NCBI GenBank assembly: GCA_019359315.1
Contig: JAHHHO010000055.1
Location: 1-35,404, forward strand
Direction: 5' to 3'
Length of the DNA: 35,404 bases
From: Myxacorys californica WJT36-NPBG1
Lineage (GTDB): Bacteria > Cyanobacteriota > Cyanobacteriia > Leptolyngbyales > Leptolyngbyaceae
Program-made: the position numbers and the translations under genes
Shown here: one piece after another, positions 16,847 through 24,605 of the stretch
How the letters are laid out: every line of letters begins with the position of its first letter
Position numbering within the stretch: the stretch's first letter is position 1
Notes under the pieces: model-generated
Told to the model about the DNA's origin: nothing
Databases searched by the model: none
What the model saw: only the letters and a program-made list of their open reading frames with translations

Positions 16847-17797
16847 ATGAAGATCAACGCAATCAAAACGAAAGTGCAAGATGCGACTTACGTAGAGGCC
16901 GCCCGGTGGGGAAAGTATCGGGGGTGGCGGTATGTTTTGGGACTGGTGATCATCCTCTTTGCGTGGCTGGTGGTCGGGACTGGTGCCAGCGTACTCGTCG
17001 CGATCATCGGCCAGCCGGATTACTTCGTGCTTGATTACCTCGTGCTTGGTCCTTTCGGGAAGTTCCTGTTTGTTATGGCAGGTTTCCCATTTTTCCTCGC
17101 GGGGGTTCTAATCGCCGTTACCCTTATCCACCGCCGCTACCCCCGGACGCTGATTACGGCGCGGGAGCGGATCGATTGGCGTCGCATCGGTCAGGGGTTT
17201 GTGGCGTGGTCCGTTCCAGCGTTTCTGATAGGCGTGCTGGGACAGTACCTCTTCTACCCCGATAGCTTCTCCTTCAACTCCGACCTCAAGACGTTCGCGC
17301 TCTTCGTGCCACTGGCACTGGTCTTCACCGCGATCCAGACGACCACGGAGGAGCTTTTCTTTCGCGGATACATCGTGCAGGGCGCGAGCATGATCTCGAC
17401 CAACCGCGTTTTTCTGGCGCTCGTGGCAGCCATGGTATTCACCCTGCCGCACCTCTTAAACCCGGAGGTGAGCGCAGGCGGCTGGCTCACGGTCTTCTCC
17501 AACTACTTCCTCGTTCCGGGTCTGTTGTGGACTGTGGTTTCGTTGATTGACGGAACCACTGAACTCGCCATCGGCGCACACTTCGCGAACAACATCGGCA
17601 GCATACTCCTGTTTAACATCACTGGAAGTGCCGTGACCACACCGGCTCTGTTCACAATCAACGAGTACCACGCGACCTACGGGGCGCTATCAGTGCTGGT
17701 TGCAATACCCATATTCCTGGCGATCGCCTACAAGGTATTCAAACGCGACAAGGCATCCGAACCCGTTTTTCAGAGCGATCGGATTGGTCGTCGGTGA
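16847..17797 (+). CDS. CPBP-family intramembrane glutamic protease
   Basis: A 316-residue polytopic membrane protein. The CPBP (CAAX protease/bacteriocin-processing) signatures are present: EEXXXR in TTEELFFRGY, FTLPHLLNP as the second motif, and GAHFANN (HxxxN). About seven to eight hydrophobic segments are visible. Members cleave near the membrane, for example CAAX-type processing or immunity. GC content and codon choice are higher than in flanking genes, suggesting transfer. The last codons (QSDRIGRR) run into a leader copy of the SDR family, so the true C-terminus may have been replaced at the junction. RBS AAGGAG lies upstream. Confidence 0.85.
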   Translation: MKINAIKTKVQDATYVEAARWGKYRGWRYVLGLVIILFAWLVVGTGASVLVAIIGQPDYFVLDYLVLGPFGKFLFVMAGFPFFLAGVLIAVTLIHRRYPRTLITARERIDWRRIGQGFVAWSVPAFLIGVLGQYLFYPDSFSFNSDLKTFALFVPLALVFTAIQTTTEELFFRGYIVQGASMISTNRVFLALVAAMVFTLPHLLNPEVSAGGWLTVFSNYFLVPGLLWTVVSLIDGTTELAIGAHFANNIGSILLFNITGSAVTTPALFTINEYHATYGALSVLVAIPIFLAIAYKVFKRDKASEPVFQSDRIGRR

Positions 17798-17827
17798 TCT
17801 CGTCAGTTCGTTGCTGAAGGTCAATAG

Positions 17828-18097
17828 CAAACATGCAGTAATGGGGCTAACGCGATCGGCAGCACTTGACTATGCCAAACAGGGTATTCGGATTAATGCG
17901 GTGAATCCTGACCGATTGCGACTGACCTCATGGCTCGTGCCGCCGACCAGTGGGGCATCCCGTCCGATGATCTCGGGTCTACGGTTCCAATGGGTCGGAT
18001 CGGTCAGGCAACGGAAATTGCTCAAGCGGTTATGTTTCTCTGCTCTGATGCTGCCAGCTACATCACTGGGCAACCGTTTGCGATCGATAGTGGATAG
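17828..18097 (+). pseudogene. SDR C-terminal remnant 1 (frameshifted)
   Basis: It begins within an SDR leader-like sequence (17774-17826) and then joins directly to the SDR 3' half. One frame reads KHAVMGLTRSAALDYAKQG, then IRINAVNPD; a different frame carries VPMGRIGQATEIAQAVMFL, then CSDAASYITGQPFAIDSG and a stop at 18097. It closely matches the complete SDR at 25686-26441. The N-terminal half with the nucleotide-binding site and the catalytic Ser/Tyr is absent, so it is inactive. Confidence 0.85.
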
Positions 18098-18167
18098 ACA
18101 GCAAGTTGATTGAAACAGTTCTATCTAGAACACAAAACTATAGCCCTCTACACACAAGGACATGGCG

Positions 18168-19112
18168 ATGCGTAGACTCGTGAGTTCACCAGATGCCGTT
18201 GGCAACCTCACCTTTCAAGACACTGAAGTTCCCACTCTGAATGCTAACGAGTGCTTGATTCGCGTCAAGGCATTTTCGATGAATCGGGGCGAACTTAAGC
18301 GATCGCAAAATGATCTACTGGGCACTCCGATTGGCTGGGATGTCGTTGGCGTTGTTGAACAAACAGCACAGGACGGTAGTGGCCCACCCACAGGGACAAA
18401 AATTGTTGCCCTCTCCATCCGCTCGGAGGGCTGGGCAGAATATGTAGCAATTCCGACTCGCTTTCTGGCTATTATTCCCCAGAGCGTATCAGATACCGAT
18501 GCCGCCACACTGCCCGTCGCGGGGTTAACAGCACTGTATGCAGTGGAAAAGGGATCTCGTTTACTAGGAAGTCGGGTGCTGATCACAGGGGCAACAGGGG
18601 GAGTGGGACTCTTTGCCATGCAGCTTGCTCGGATGATGGGAGCCAGCGTCGTTGCCCAAATTCGTCAGCCAGCGCAAGAAGCATTTGTGCAAGATTATGG
18701 CGCGGATGAAGTGGTGGTGACTGAAACCGGGCAAGAAGCCAAGCAGTTCGCGCCTTATCGACTGATCGTTGATGGAGTAGGAGGTGAATTGGTCGGGACG
18801 CTAACTGCGTTTTTGGCTAAAGGAGGCACCTGCGTTTGTTATGGCAGTAGCAGCGGCAATGAGATGAAGCTGTCCCTACCAGACTTCTATTTCGAGAATG
18901 GAGGACAGCGCACGCTTTACGGGTTCACGCTGTACACCGAAGTAGAGATGGAAAGTGCTAGTTCTGGGCTGGCTCGTCTACTGAGGTTAGTTGAGCAGGG
19001 GCGGCTCAAAACGCACATCGATCGAGCAGTTTCATGGCGTGAAGCAGGCGTAACAGCGGCTGATTTGATCGGGCGCAGATTTTCAGGTAAGGCTGTGCTG
19101 CATGTGGACTAA
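18168..19112 (+). CDS. Zinc-independent quinone-oxidoreductase-like MDR protein
   Basis: A medium-chain dehydrogenase/reductase of about 314 residues. The GroES-like N-terminal domain has ECLIRVKAFSMNRGELKRS and GWDVVGVVEQ. The Rossmann domain starts at about residue 140 with VLITGATGGVGLFAMQLARM. No zinc-ligand pattern is apparent, so this is the NADPH:quinone oxidoreductase/zeta-crystallin type. I prefer ATG 18168 over ATG 18162 because AAGGA lies about 7 bp upstream of the former and almost touches the latter. It follows SDR remnant 1 and a further SDR-leader-like TTGATTGAAACAG, so its promoter may derive from the SDR. Confidence 0.85.
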   Translation: MRRLVSSPDAVGNLTFQDTEVPTLNANECLIRVKAFSMNRGELKRSQNDLLGTPIGWDVVGVVEQTAQDGSGPPTGTKIVALSIRSEGWAEYVAIPTRFLAIIPQSVSDTDAATLPVAGLTALYAVEKGSRLLGSRVLITGATGGVGLFAMQLARMMGASVVAQIRQPAQEAFVQDYGADEVVVTETGQEAKQFAPYRLIVDGVGGELVGTLTAFLAKGGTCVCYGSSSGNEMKLSLPDFYFENGGQRTLYGFTLYTEVEMESASSGLARLLRLVEQGRLKTHIDRAVSWREAGVTAADLIGRRFSGKAVLHVD

Positions 19113-19180
19113 TTGTTGTTCATCGGCTGAGTCATGTCAGCCATATAGGAATAGATTATCGCTGAGCTTTGTTTGCAAAG

Positions 19181-19367
19181 AATGAAACAATTTACTTTGT
19201 TTACTTTCCTGTATCTCGTGCTGGGAGTTTGTCTGACAGCGATCGCGCTTGGATACCCGAACCTACCTTCGAGGCTTCAAACAAGCTTGTTCGTCAGTGC
19301 AGGAACCTCCTACATTGTTTGTCTCCTCAGCACCTTCCCCTTCTGGCGCGAGACGACGATTCGTTGG
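19181..19367 (+). repeat. Direct repeat, upstream copy (partner 20417-20603)
   Basis: About 187 bp that align with 20417-20603 with few mismatches, from AATGAAAC(A/G)ATTTACTTTG to the codons for WRETTIR. The two copies bracket the CPBP gene and SDR tail remnant, so the intervening 1.05 kb was added during or after a tandem duplication. Confidence 0.8.
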
Positions 19368-19391
19368 AGATTAAACCAATGGCAATTCTGA
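19182..19391 (+). pseudogene. Truncated copy of the small membrane protein at 20418
   Basis: A 69-residue frame, MKQFTLFTFLYLVLGVCLTA, IALGYPNLPSRLQTSLFVSA, FPFWRETTIR, nearly identical to the first half of the protein at 20418-20795. After TTIR the sequence diverges into RWRLNQWQF and stops, because the CPBP gene starts here. It lacks the C-terminal membrane half of its paralogue. Its end overlaps the start of the CPBP gene by 13 bp. Whether the short two-helix product is made is unknown. Confidence 0.65.
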
Positions 19392-20170
19392 AACAATTCG
19401 GGATTTTATTTGTATTGGGCAGTGTGGGAATTGTGATGTTTACGATCACGTCTATTCCTTTAGTCGAGCAACAGTTAGCAAAACTGTCTCCAGAAATACT
19501 GGCAAAAGTTCCGCCATTGTGGATTTTAATGCTTCTGCAAGGACTACAGTATTCAATTCTACTGGCAATCAGCATTCTGATCGGAATTGGCTGTGCTTAT
19601 CGTGTTGGATTACGCTCACATTTGATTGACTACTGGGTACTTCATACCCCTAAGATTCCATTTTCTGTCATTGAGATGAAATGGAGCTTGGGTGTGGGTG
19701 CAGCGACAACGATCATTCTCCTGTTGCTCGATCGGTTCATGAAACCTGCTCTACCTGAAGCGCTACAGGCATCTAATAACACAGAACCGAATTGGCTGAG
19801 TTCGCTTACAGCAATGCTTTATGGCGGCATCACTGAGGAAATTCTGATGCGCTGGGGCTTAATGTCGCTGCTTGTTTGGATAGCGTGGAAGGTCTTAAAA
19901 CAAGGCATTACGTTGCCAAGTCAAGGGATTTACCAAGGTGCGATCGTTCTAACTTCGTTGGTATTTGGACTTTTACACCTGCCCGCGGCTGCCGCGATAG
20001 TTCCACTCACTCCGCTTGTGATTATCCGAGCGATATTACTAAATGGGATTGCTGGCATTGCTTTTGGTTGGCTCTTTTGGCAATACTCGCTTGAGGCTGC
20101 GATGTTATCTCATGTCAGCTTTCATGCCTTTTCCTTTGCTCTTAGTCTTTTGCTGGCAAGATTTGTCTAA
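19379..20170 (+). CDS. CPBP-family intramembrane protease
   Basis: A 263-residue polytopic membrane protein from ATG 19379. CPBP motifs: EEILMRWG (EExxxR-type), FGLLHLPAA (second motif with catalytic His) and MLSHVSFHAF (HxxxH/N position). Hydrophobic segments include ILFVLGSVGIVMFTI, ILLAISILIGIGCAYRVG, GVGAATTIILLLLD and AGIAFGWLFWQYS. It differs strongly from the CPBP protein at 16847, so the two are not a recent duplication. It is embedded between the two copies of the small membrane gene. The ribosome site is weak, suggesting translational coupling to the truncated upstream frame. Confidence 0.85.
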   Translation: MAILKQFGILFVLGSVGIVMFTITSIPLVEQQLAKLSPEILAKVPPLWILMLLQGLQYSILLAISILIGIGCAYRVGLRSHLIDYWVLHTPKIPFSVIEMKWSLGVGAATTIILLLLDRFMKPALPEALQASNNTEPNWLSSLTAMLYGGITEEILMRWGLMSLLVWIAWKVLKQGITLPSQGIYQGAIVLTSLVFGLLHLPAAAAIVPLTPLVIIRAILLNGIAGIAFGWLFWQYSLEAAMLSHVSFHAFSFALSLLLARFV

Positions 20171-20290
20171 GCTTTTTTCTAAAGTAATTTCACGATTGCT
20201 TCACCCTAAACCGATCCACTCAAATATTGAGAGAACACCATGAAAGCCAGTAGGGCGGGCACTGCCCACAAAACTTCTGTGAAGGGTTTT

Positions 20291-20359
20291 ACTACTGATG
20301 CAGCCAGTTACATTGCTGGACAACCTTTGGTAATCGATGGTGGATTTACAGCGAACTAA
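20291..20359 (+). pseudogene. SDR C-terminal remnant 2 (last 22 codons)
   Basis: The frame reads TTDAASYIAGQPLVIDGGFT, then AN and TAA, matching the last 22 codons of the SDR at 25686-26441 (CSDAASYITGQPLVIDGGFT). Nothing upstream of codon 1 of this fragment is SDR; instead there is a short palindromic spacer (GGGCGGGCACTGCCC). It lies just upstream of the small membrane protein gene. Confidence 0.85.
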
Positions 20360-20416
20360 TCCGTTGCTTTCAATGTGTGCGTGTCTGATACAGAGAATAA
20401 GCTCTATTGGAGAAAG

Positions 20417-20603
20417 AATGAAACGATTTACTTTGTTTACTTTCCTGTATCTCGCGCTGGGAGTTTGTCTGACAGCGATCGCACTTGGATACCCAAGCTT
20501 GCCTCCGGGTCTTCAAACTAGCCTGTTCGTCAGTGCAGGATTATCTTACCTTGCTTGTTTCCTCAGCACCTTACCCTTTTGGCGGGAGACGGCGATCCGC
20601 TTC
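20417..20603 (+). repeat. Direct repeat, downstream copy (partner 19181-19367)
   Basis: Second copy of the repeat described at 19181-19367; here it continues into the intact gene. Confidence 0.8.
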
Positions 20604-20795
20604 TACCGCAGACGGAATTCAGCGGTCATTCTACCCTGGTTGGTAATTGGATTCATTATTATTTGGATGATTTGGGAGGTTCAGAGTCAAAACTGGACAA
20701 TGGAAGCAGTTTTACAAGCGCTTTCTTGGCTATTAGTTGTTTTACTGCAAGCAGAACTCATTGTGATTACAGGGCAAGTGAATTCTGAACATTAG
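20418..20795 (+). CDS. Small four-helix membrane protein, unknown function
   Basis: A 125-residue membrane protein with four predicted helices: TLFTFLYLALGVCLTAIAL, SLFVSAGLSYLACFLSTLPF, LPWLVIGFIIIWMIWEV and ALSWLLVVLLQAELIVITG. The start ATG 20418 has GGAGAAAGA upstream. No family is recognised. The 5' half is duplicated at 19182. It lies among redox enzymes and CPBP proteases. Function unknown. Confidence 0.7.
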   Translation: MKRFTLFTFLYLALGVCLTAIALGYPSLPPGLQTSLFVSAGLSYLACFLSTLPFWRETAIRFYRRRNSAVILPWLVIGFIIIWMIWEVQSQNWTMEAVLQALSWLLVVLLQAELIVITGQVNSEH

Positions 20796-20810
20796 GGTCT
20801 AAACCGGATG

Positions 20811-20859
20811 CTGCCGATCGGAGTTTGATTGTGTGCTAAAGGTCAACATTGATTGGAGC
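20811..20859 (+). repeat. SDR-leader-like repeat upstream of SnoaL gene
   Basis: CCGATCGGAGTTTGATT ... AAGGTCAACATTGATTG aligns with 21457-21505, the leader of the complete SDR at 21512 (GCGATCGGAGTTCAATT ... AAAGTCAATATTGATTG). A shorter version lies at 17774-17826. The SnoaL gene at 21029 is therefore bracketed by two copies of the SDR leader. Confidence 0.65.
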
Positions 20860-21028
20860 TCGCATAACAATCCCGTTGCACGCCAACCATACAAAGATAG
20901 TTAGTTGAGTACGAAAGGTTGCTAGCGGCAGATGATGGCGGGCGATTGCTGATTACGCTGAGGAGAAGAATGCGCTGGTAGAGAGACCGTTCCGTTAAAG
21001 CATCCACTTGAACAGAGGAGAGATTCAG

Positions 21029-21382
21029 ATGTCAGAGAACAATAAAGCTGTCTTAGAAGCGGCAAATGCGGCGAACGCAGCAGGCAACTATGAAGGATTC
21101 TTGTCATTCTGCACCGACGACACGCAATGGACGTTTGTAGGCGACAAGACCCTTAACGGAAAAGAAGCCGTTCGCCAATATATGGCAGAGACATACATAG
21201 AACCGCCAAAGTTTACAGTCACCAACTTAATCGCTGAGGGTGATTTCGTCACGGCACTCGGCGACATCACACTGAAAGACGAAGACGGGAAGGCGGCTCA
21301 TTACTCGTACTGCGATGTCTGGCGCTTTCGCGGTGACAAGATGGTCGAGTTAAGGGCTTTCGTCATCAAAACCTCGGTCTGA
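21029..21382 (+). CDS. SnoaL-like (NTF2-fold) protein
   Basis: A 117-residue NTF2-fold protein: AVLEAANAANAAGNYEGFLS, FCTDDTQWTFVGD, TLNGKEAVRQYM, VTALGDITLKDEDGKA and SYCDVWRFRGDKMVELRAF. This is the minimal SnoaL-like domain, homologous to steroid delta-isomerase and polyketide cyclases; the substrate is not predictable. AGAGGAG lies 8 bp upstream of ATG 21029. It is bracketed by SDR leader copies. No HIP1 site is in the gene, and codon choice is more GC-rich than in the following SDR. Confidence 0.8.
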   Translation: MSENNKAVLEAANAANAAGNYEGFLSFCTDDTQWTFVGDKTLNGKEAVRQYMAETYIEPPKFTVTNLIAEGDFVTALGDITLKDEDGKAAHYSYCDVWRFRGDKMVELRAFVIKTSV

Positions 21383-21456
21383 CCCGCCGTCGTCGTTCAC
21401 GTCGTTTTCAACCTGCTCACTATCCCGGTGATGGCAATCGCTGGCATGGGCTGAGA

Positions 21457-21505
21457 TGCGATCGGAGTTCAATTTCTGAAAGTCAATATTGATTGAAACA
21501 GGAGA
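21457..21505 (+). repeat. SDR leader, complete copy
   Basis: Leader of the SDR at 21512, containing GCGATCGGAGTTCAATT, then GTCAATATTGATTGAAACAG and the ribosome site AGGAGAAACAGG. Its parts recur upstream of other genes and SDR pieces (17774, 18107, 20811, 31558, 33810). It appears to be the mobile or recombinogenic module of this region. Confidence 0.65.
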
Positions 21506-21511
21506 AACAGG

Positions 21512-22267
21512 ATGATACTGCAAGATAAAGTGGCTTTAGTGACTGGCGGAACATCAGGAATTGGTCGTGCAACCGCGATCGCTTATGCCCAACAACAAGC
21601 AAAGGTGGTGGTGGTGGGTCGTCGAATGGATGAAGGTGAAGAAACTATTCGATTGATCAAGGAAGCTGGCGGAGAGGCTATTTTTGTGCAAGCAGATGTC
21701 ACGAAAGAAGCCGATGTTCAAGCAATGGTTGATAAAGCGGTTGATGTTTTTGGTCGGTTAGATATTGCTTCTAACAATGCAGGAACGATCGGCGAAAATC
21801 CTTCACTGATTGAGCAAACAGAAGCGGAATACGAGCGCACGATGAACGTCAATGTCAAAGGCATTTGGTTGTCGATGAAATATGAAATCGCTCAGATGTT
21901 GAAACAGGGAAGTGGTTCAATCGTCAATACGGCATCTGCGAATGGAGTCGTTGCATTTCCTACCTTCCCCCTCTACACCGCGAGTAAAAGTGCAGTAATA
22001 GGCTTGACAAAAGCGGCTGCGCTCCAATATGCCAAAGCGGGTATTCGCATCAATGTCGTTGCACCAGCAGTAATCGAAACAGATATGTTTGAAGCAGCGA
22101 CAGATGGGCAGGATGAAGTCAAAGCTTACATGGCAGGACTTCACCCGATCGGACGAATTGGAACACCGCTTGAAGTTGCAAATGCAGTTCTGTTTTTATC
22201 ATCTGACATGGCATCGTTCACAACAGGTACAACATTGATGGTAGATGGTGGGTATGTAGCGCAATAG
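21512..22267 (+). CDS. Short-chain dehydrogenase/reductase (classical SDR)
   Basis: A 251-residue classical SDR, close to glucose-1-dehydrogenase/3-oxoacyl-ACP reductase types. TGGTSGIGRAT is the cofactor turn (TGxxxGxG), NNAG follows, then Ser142 in NTASANG, Tyr155 and Lys159 in YTASK, and the C-terminal DGGYV. GRR after beta-2 suggests NADP preference. It shares its first 23 residues (MILQDKVALVTGGTSGIGRA) with the SDR at 25686 and the fragment at 33830 but diverges afterwards. An intact leader with AGGAGAAA precedes it. Substrate unknown. Confidence 0.92.
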   Translation: MILQDKVALVTGGTSGIGRATAIAYAQQQAKVVVVGRRMDEGEETIRLIKEAGGEAIFVQADVTKEADVQAMVDKAVDVFGRLDIASNNAGTIGENPSLIEQTEAEYERTMNVNVKGIWLSMKYEIAQMLKQGSGSIVNTASANGVVAFPTFPLYTASKSAVIGLTKAAALQYAKAGIRINVVAPAVIETDMFEAATDGQDEVKAYMAGLHPIGRIGTPLEVANAVLFLSSDMASFTTGTTLMVDGGYVAQ

Positions 22268-22338
22268 TCGATCGGCAGTACGAAATGTTTGACACAGCAC
22301 TTCAAGCGACTCACTAAAGCAACACTGAAATTGGTTCG

Positions 22339-22430
22339 CTAACTCCATAGAAAACTCCATAGGAATTTGCAAAAAATTGAGTGTTGGAACTGACTACACT
22401 CAAGTGAACTAAGACAAAGAGAACTTAGGA
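22339..22430 (+). promoter_or_regulatory. Recurring promoter/operator block, copy 2
   Basis: CTAACTCCATAGGAATTTGC, then GAGTGTTGGAACTGACTACA, then GACAAAGAGAAC. It aligns with the block upstream of azoR (TAACTCCATAAGAATCTG, CACTGGAATTCAATACACTT, AACAAAGAGAA). TAACTCCATA is present twice here, once at 22339 and once near 22352. It precedes the SnoaL-like gene at 22497. Confidence 0.45.
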
Positions 22431-22496
22431 GTTGATGATGATGTCCAAAGTGTCTTTTAACTCACCACCACAAAACTAAAGAAAGGAATCGTTACC

Positions 22497-22967
22497 ATGA
22501 GTACCCAACCGACCGAAGTGATCAAAGAGTTTCTGGCGAATACGGCAACCGAAAAGGTCGAGGCGGCTGCCCGTCGGCTCGTCGCGGAGGACGCAACATA
22601 CATTTCCCTGAATTTTGACAACCCTGAACTGAAGCAAATCTTGCCTTGGACAGGAACCTCCAAAGGTCCCCAAGCGTTCATCGATACGTTCTCCGGGGTT
22701 GCGAAATGGTGGACGCATGAGGACTTCACCGTTACCGCCCTCTTTGGCGAAGGCGAGAACGTTGCTGTGTTCGGCACGTTCACGTACCGCTCGGTCTCGC
22801 TGAGCAAGGCGGTGACCTCACCGTTCTCGATCCACGCAAAGGTGCGCAACGGGAAGATCGTGTACTTTCAGTTCATGGAGGATACTTTCGCGACCGCTCG
22901 CACTTTCAGCCAGAAGGGGACTTGGACCATCAAAATCGCTCCGAACCAGCCGGAGTTCGAGGTGTAA
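22497..22967 (+). CDS. SnoaL-like/NTF2 protein, probable gene cassette
   Basis: A 156-residue NTF2-fold protein: EVIKEFLANTATEKVEAAAR, LVAEDATYISLNFDNPELKQ, GPQAFIDTFSGVAKWW, NVAVFGTFTYRSVSLSKAV and SIHAKVRNGKIVYFQFMEDT. Longer N-terminal helix than the SnoaL genes at 21029 and 5862. Codon use is GC-rich and there is no HIP1 site, unlike neighbours. The stop at 22967 lies 14 bp before a convincing attC site, the normal arrangement in an integron gene cassette. The upstream side instead carries the recurring promoter block. Function unknown. Confidence 0.8.
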   Translation: MSTQPTEVIKEFLANTATEKVEAAARRLVAEDATYISLNFDNPELKQILPWTGTSKGPQAFIDTFSGVAKWWTHEDFTVTALFGEGENVAVFGTFTYRSVSLSKAVTSPFSIHAKVRNGKIVYFQFMEDTFATARTFSQKGTWTIKIAPNQPEFEV

Positions 22968-22981
22968 TAGCAGCCTACGAC

Positions 22982-23068
22982 GCCTAACCATGCGTTGCAC
23001 CGGAACGCTGCAATTTGGTCGGTTGAATTTTCAAGGTTATCTGCGTCCGGTGAGCTTGGTCGTTAGGT
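22982..23068 (+). other. attC: Integron attC recombination site 1
   Basis: An 87-bp imperfect palindrome. R'' is GCCTAAC (22982-22988) and R' is GTTAGGT (23062-23068), fitting the consensus RYYYAAC/GTTRRRY. Inside, GCACCGGA (22997-23004) pairs with TCCGGTGAGC (23046-23055), leaving unpaired bases as in attC hairpins. It shares ATCTGCGTCCGGTGAGC with attC site 3 at 33713-33729, with identical 6-bp spacing to R'. Confidence 0.75.
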
Positions 23069-23192
23069 AGCGAGGGTGAAAAATAGACTTAATCAGAATT
23101 AAGAAAAGCAATCAATTCTTAAACCGATCCAAATCTTCTTGCAGCCTATTTGTCCATTGAGATGCTTAGCACTTTATTACCGATAAGATCTA

Positions 23193-23543
23193 ATGAAAAG
23201 AGAGTTAGCGATAAGTTCTTTGTTCTCGTTTGTGGGCGGCGCAATGGTCTGGGCCTTGTCACCATTTTTATCCGGGCAGGTCGAACCGTGGGATGCGAAA
23301 GGTTTTTATTATTCCGCAGCACTTCTTGTTGTTGGCCTTATCGTTGGCCTTGCTCGGCCTAAACATGTTTGGTCGCACTATGCCGGTATTATTCTTGGTC
23401 AACTGACGTATATGCTTTGTTTTCTACCCAGCAGTCCGTTAATTCCTGTGGGAGTCGCTTTTGTAGCGGCTTACTCCATAATCGCTTTAGCAGGAGCAGC
23501 AAGTGGGGCATGGTTTCGTCGCGTCAGCCGGGGTGCGCGGTGA
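23193..23543 (+). CDS. Small hydrophobic membrane protein in an integron cassette
   Basis: A 116-residue membrane protein with about four helices: ISSLFSFVGGAMVWALSPFL, YYSAALLVVGLIVGLA, YAGIILGQLTYMLCFLPSS and GVAFVAAYSIIALAGAASG. The C-terminus is basic (RRVSRGAR). No known domain is recognised; similar short membrane proteins of unknown function are common cargo of integron cassettes. It has no clear ribosome site upstream of ATG 23193. It lies between attC site 1 and an attC-like sequence at 23551-23632, which together delimit a cassette of about 570 bp. Confidence 0.65.
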   Translation: MKRELAISSLFSFVGGAMVWALSPFLSGQVEPWDAKGFYYSAALLVVGLIVGLARPKHVWSHYAGIILGQLTYMLCFLPSSPLIPVGVAFVAAYSIIALAGAASGAWFRRVSRGAR

Positions 23544-23550
23544 TTTTGCT

Positions 23551-23632
23551 GCCTGACAAGGCCGGCTCTCGCGCTCCGGTTGCAATCCACGCTGTCACCG
23601 CGGGCCGGGTCGCTGCGCTTGGGTCGTTATAG
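23551..23632 (+). other. Possible degenerate attC site 2
   Basis: GCCTGAC (23551-23557) resembles R'' (GCCTAAC) and GTTATAG (23626-23632) resembles R'. The inner arms GGCCGG and GGGCCGGG are GC-rich but pair only partly. It starts 7 bp after the stop of 23193-23543. Position is right but base pairing is poor, so I hold this site as uncertain. Confidence 0.35.
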
Positions 23633-23707
23633 ACCGTATGAATCTCGATGCTGGTGTGCGTACTGCAGCAGATCAAAACTTCTACACGCGCAATCAAAGG
23701 AAAAGAT

Positions 23708-24586
23708 ATGAAAGTACGCTACGGGTTTCGACAGGTCGGCGACATCGAAGTGTTCTACCGCGAGGCTGGGTCAAGCGATGCGCCAGTGATACTGCTGTTG
23801 CACGGATTTCCAACCGCTAGCCACATGTTCCGCGACCTGATCCCTCTCCTTGCCGATCGCTTTCGGCTCGTTGCGCCGGATCTGCCCGGTTTCGGACAGA
23901 CCAAGGCACCGCCGCGCGGGACGTTCGACTACACGTTCGACCGACTTGCCGACGTGATCGAGGGCTTCACCGATGCTTTGTCGCTCGATCAATACGTGCT
24001 CTACATCTTCGACTACGGTGCGCCGGTAGGTCTGCGTCTGGCGATGCGCCATCCTGAACGGATATCTGCGATCGTCTCGCAGAACGGCAACGCCTACCTT
24101 GAGGGTTTCAGTGACGAATGGGGGCCGTGGGAGACGTATTGGCGCGAGCCGAGCGCAGCGAACCGGGAAGCCTGCCGACCCTCGCTCGCGCCGGAAACAA
24201 TCCGGAACTGGCAGTATGGTACCGGAGCCGATCCAACCCTTTTGTCGCCCGACGGCTACGAACTCGACATCGCCTACATGGGGCGGTCGGGCGCGGAGGA
24301 GATCCAGCTCGATCTGATCCTCGACTACCGCAGCAACGTCGTGCTCTATCCAGTCTTCCAGTCCTACTTTCGCGAGCACCGTCCGCCGCTTCTCGCCGTC
24401 TGGGGCCGTCATGATCCGGCGTTTCTGCCCGCTGGCGCTGCCGCTTATCAGCGAGATCTCCCGAATGCAAAGATTCACCTGCTCGACGCCGGACATTTCG
24501 CGCTGGAGACGCATGCGGAGGAGATAGCAACTTTGATCCGCACGTTCCTCGACAGCACGATCGGTTCCACCACTGTGAAAATCTAA
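23708..24586 (+). CDS. Alpha/beta hydrolase, Asp-nucleophile type
   Basis: A 292-residue alpha/beta-fold hydrolase. The oxyanion motif is LLLHGFPTASHMFR (His32), and the nucleophile elbow reads IFDYGAPVGLRLAM with Asp102 in place of Ser, as in haloalkane dehalogenases and epoxide hydrolases. The acid is probably Asp236 (GRHDPAF) and the catalytic His is His263 (DAGHFALE). The start ATG 23708 follows AAAGGAAAAG. High GC, no HIP1 and proteobacteria-like composition suggest transfer. It is followed 19 bp downstream by an SDR of similar composition, so the two probably moved together. Substrate unknown. Confidence 0.88.
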   Translation: MKVRYGFRQVGDIEVFYREAGSSDAPVILLLHGFPTASHMFRDLIPLLADRFRLVAPDLPGFGQTKAPPRGTFDYTFDRLADVIEGFTDALSLDQYVLYIFDYGAPVGLRLAMRHPERISAIVSQNGNAYLEGFSDEWGPWETYWREPSAANREACRPSLAPETIRNWQYGTGADPTLLSPDGYELDIAYMGRSGAEEIQLDLILDYRSNVVLYPVFQSYFREHRPPLLAVWGRHDPAFLPAGAAAYQRDLPNAKIHLLDAGHFALETHAEEIATLIRTFLDSTIGSTTVKI

Positions 24587-24605
24587 CTTAGTAAAGGATG
24601 AAGTC

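Noticed and set aside
18162-18167. First ATG of the MDR gene as start
   Set aside because: AAGGA lies directly against it, leaving almost no spacer; the next ATG at 18168 has normal spacing.
20863-20996. GCATAACAATCCCGTTGCAC resembling the left half of an attC site
   Set aside because: No matching R' box with paired inner arms is visible downstream; only a chance-like GTTAAAG occurs.
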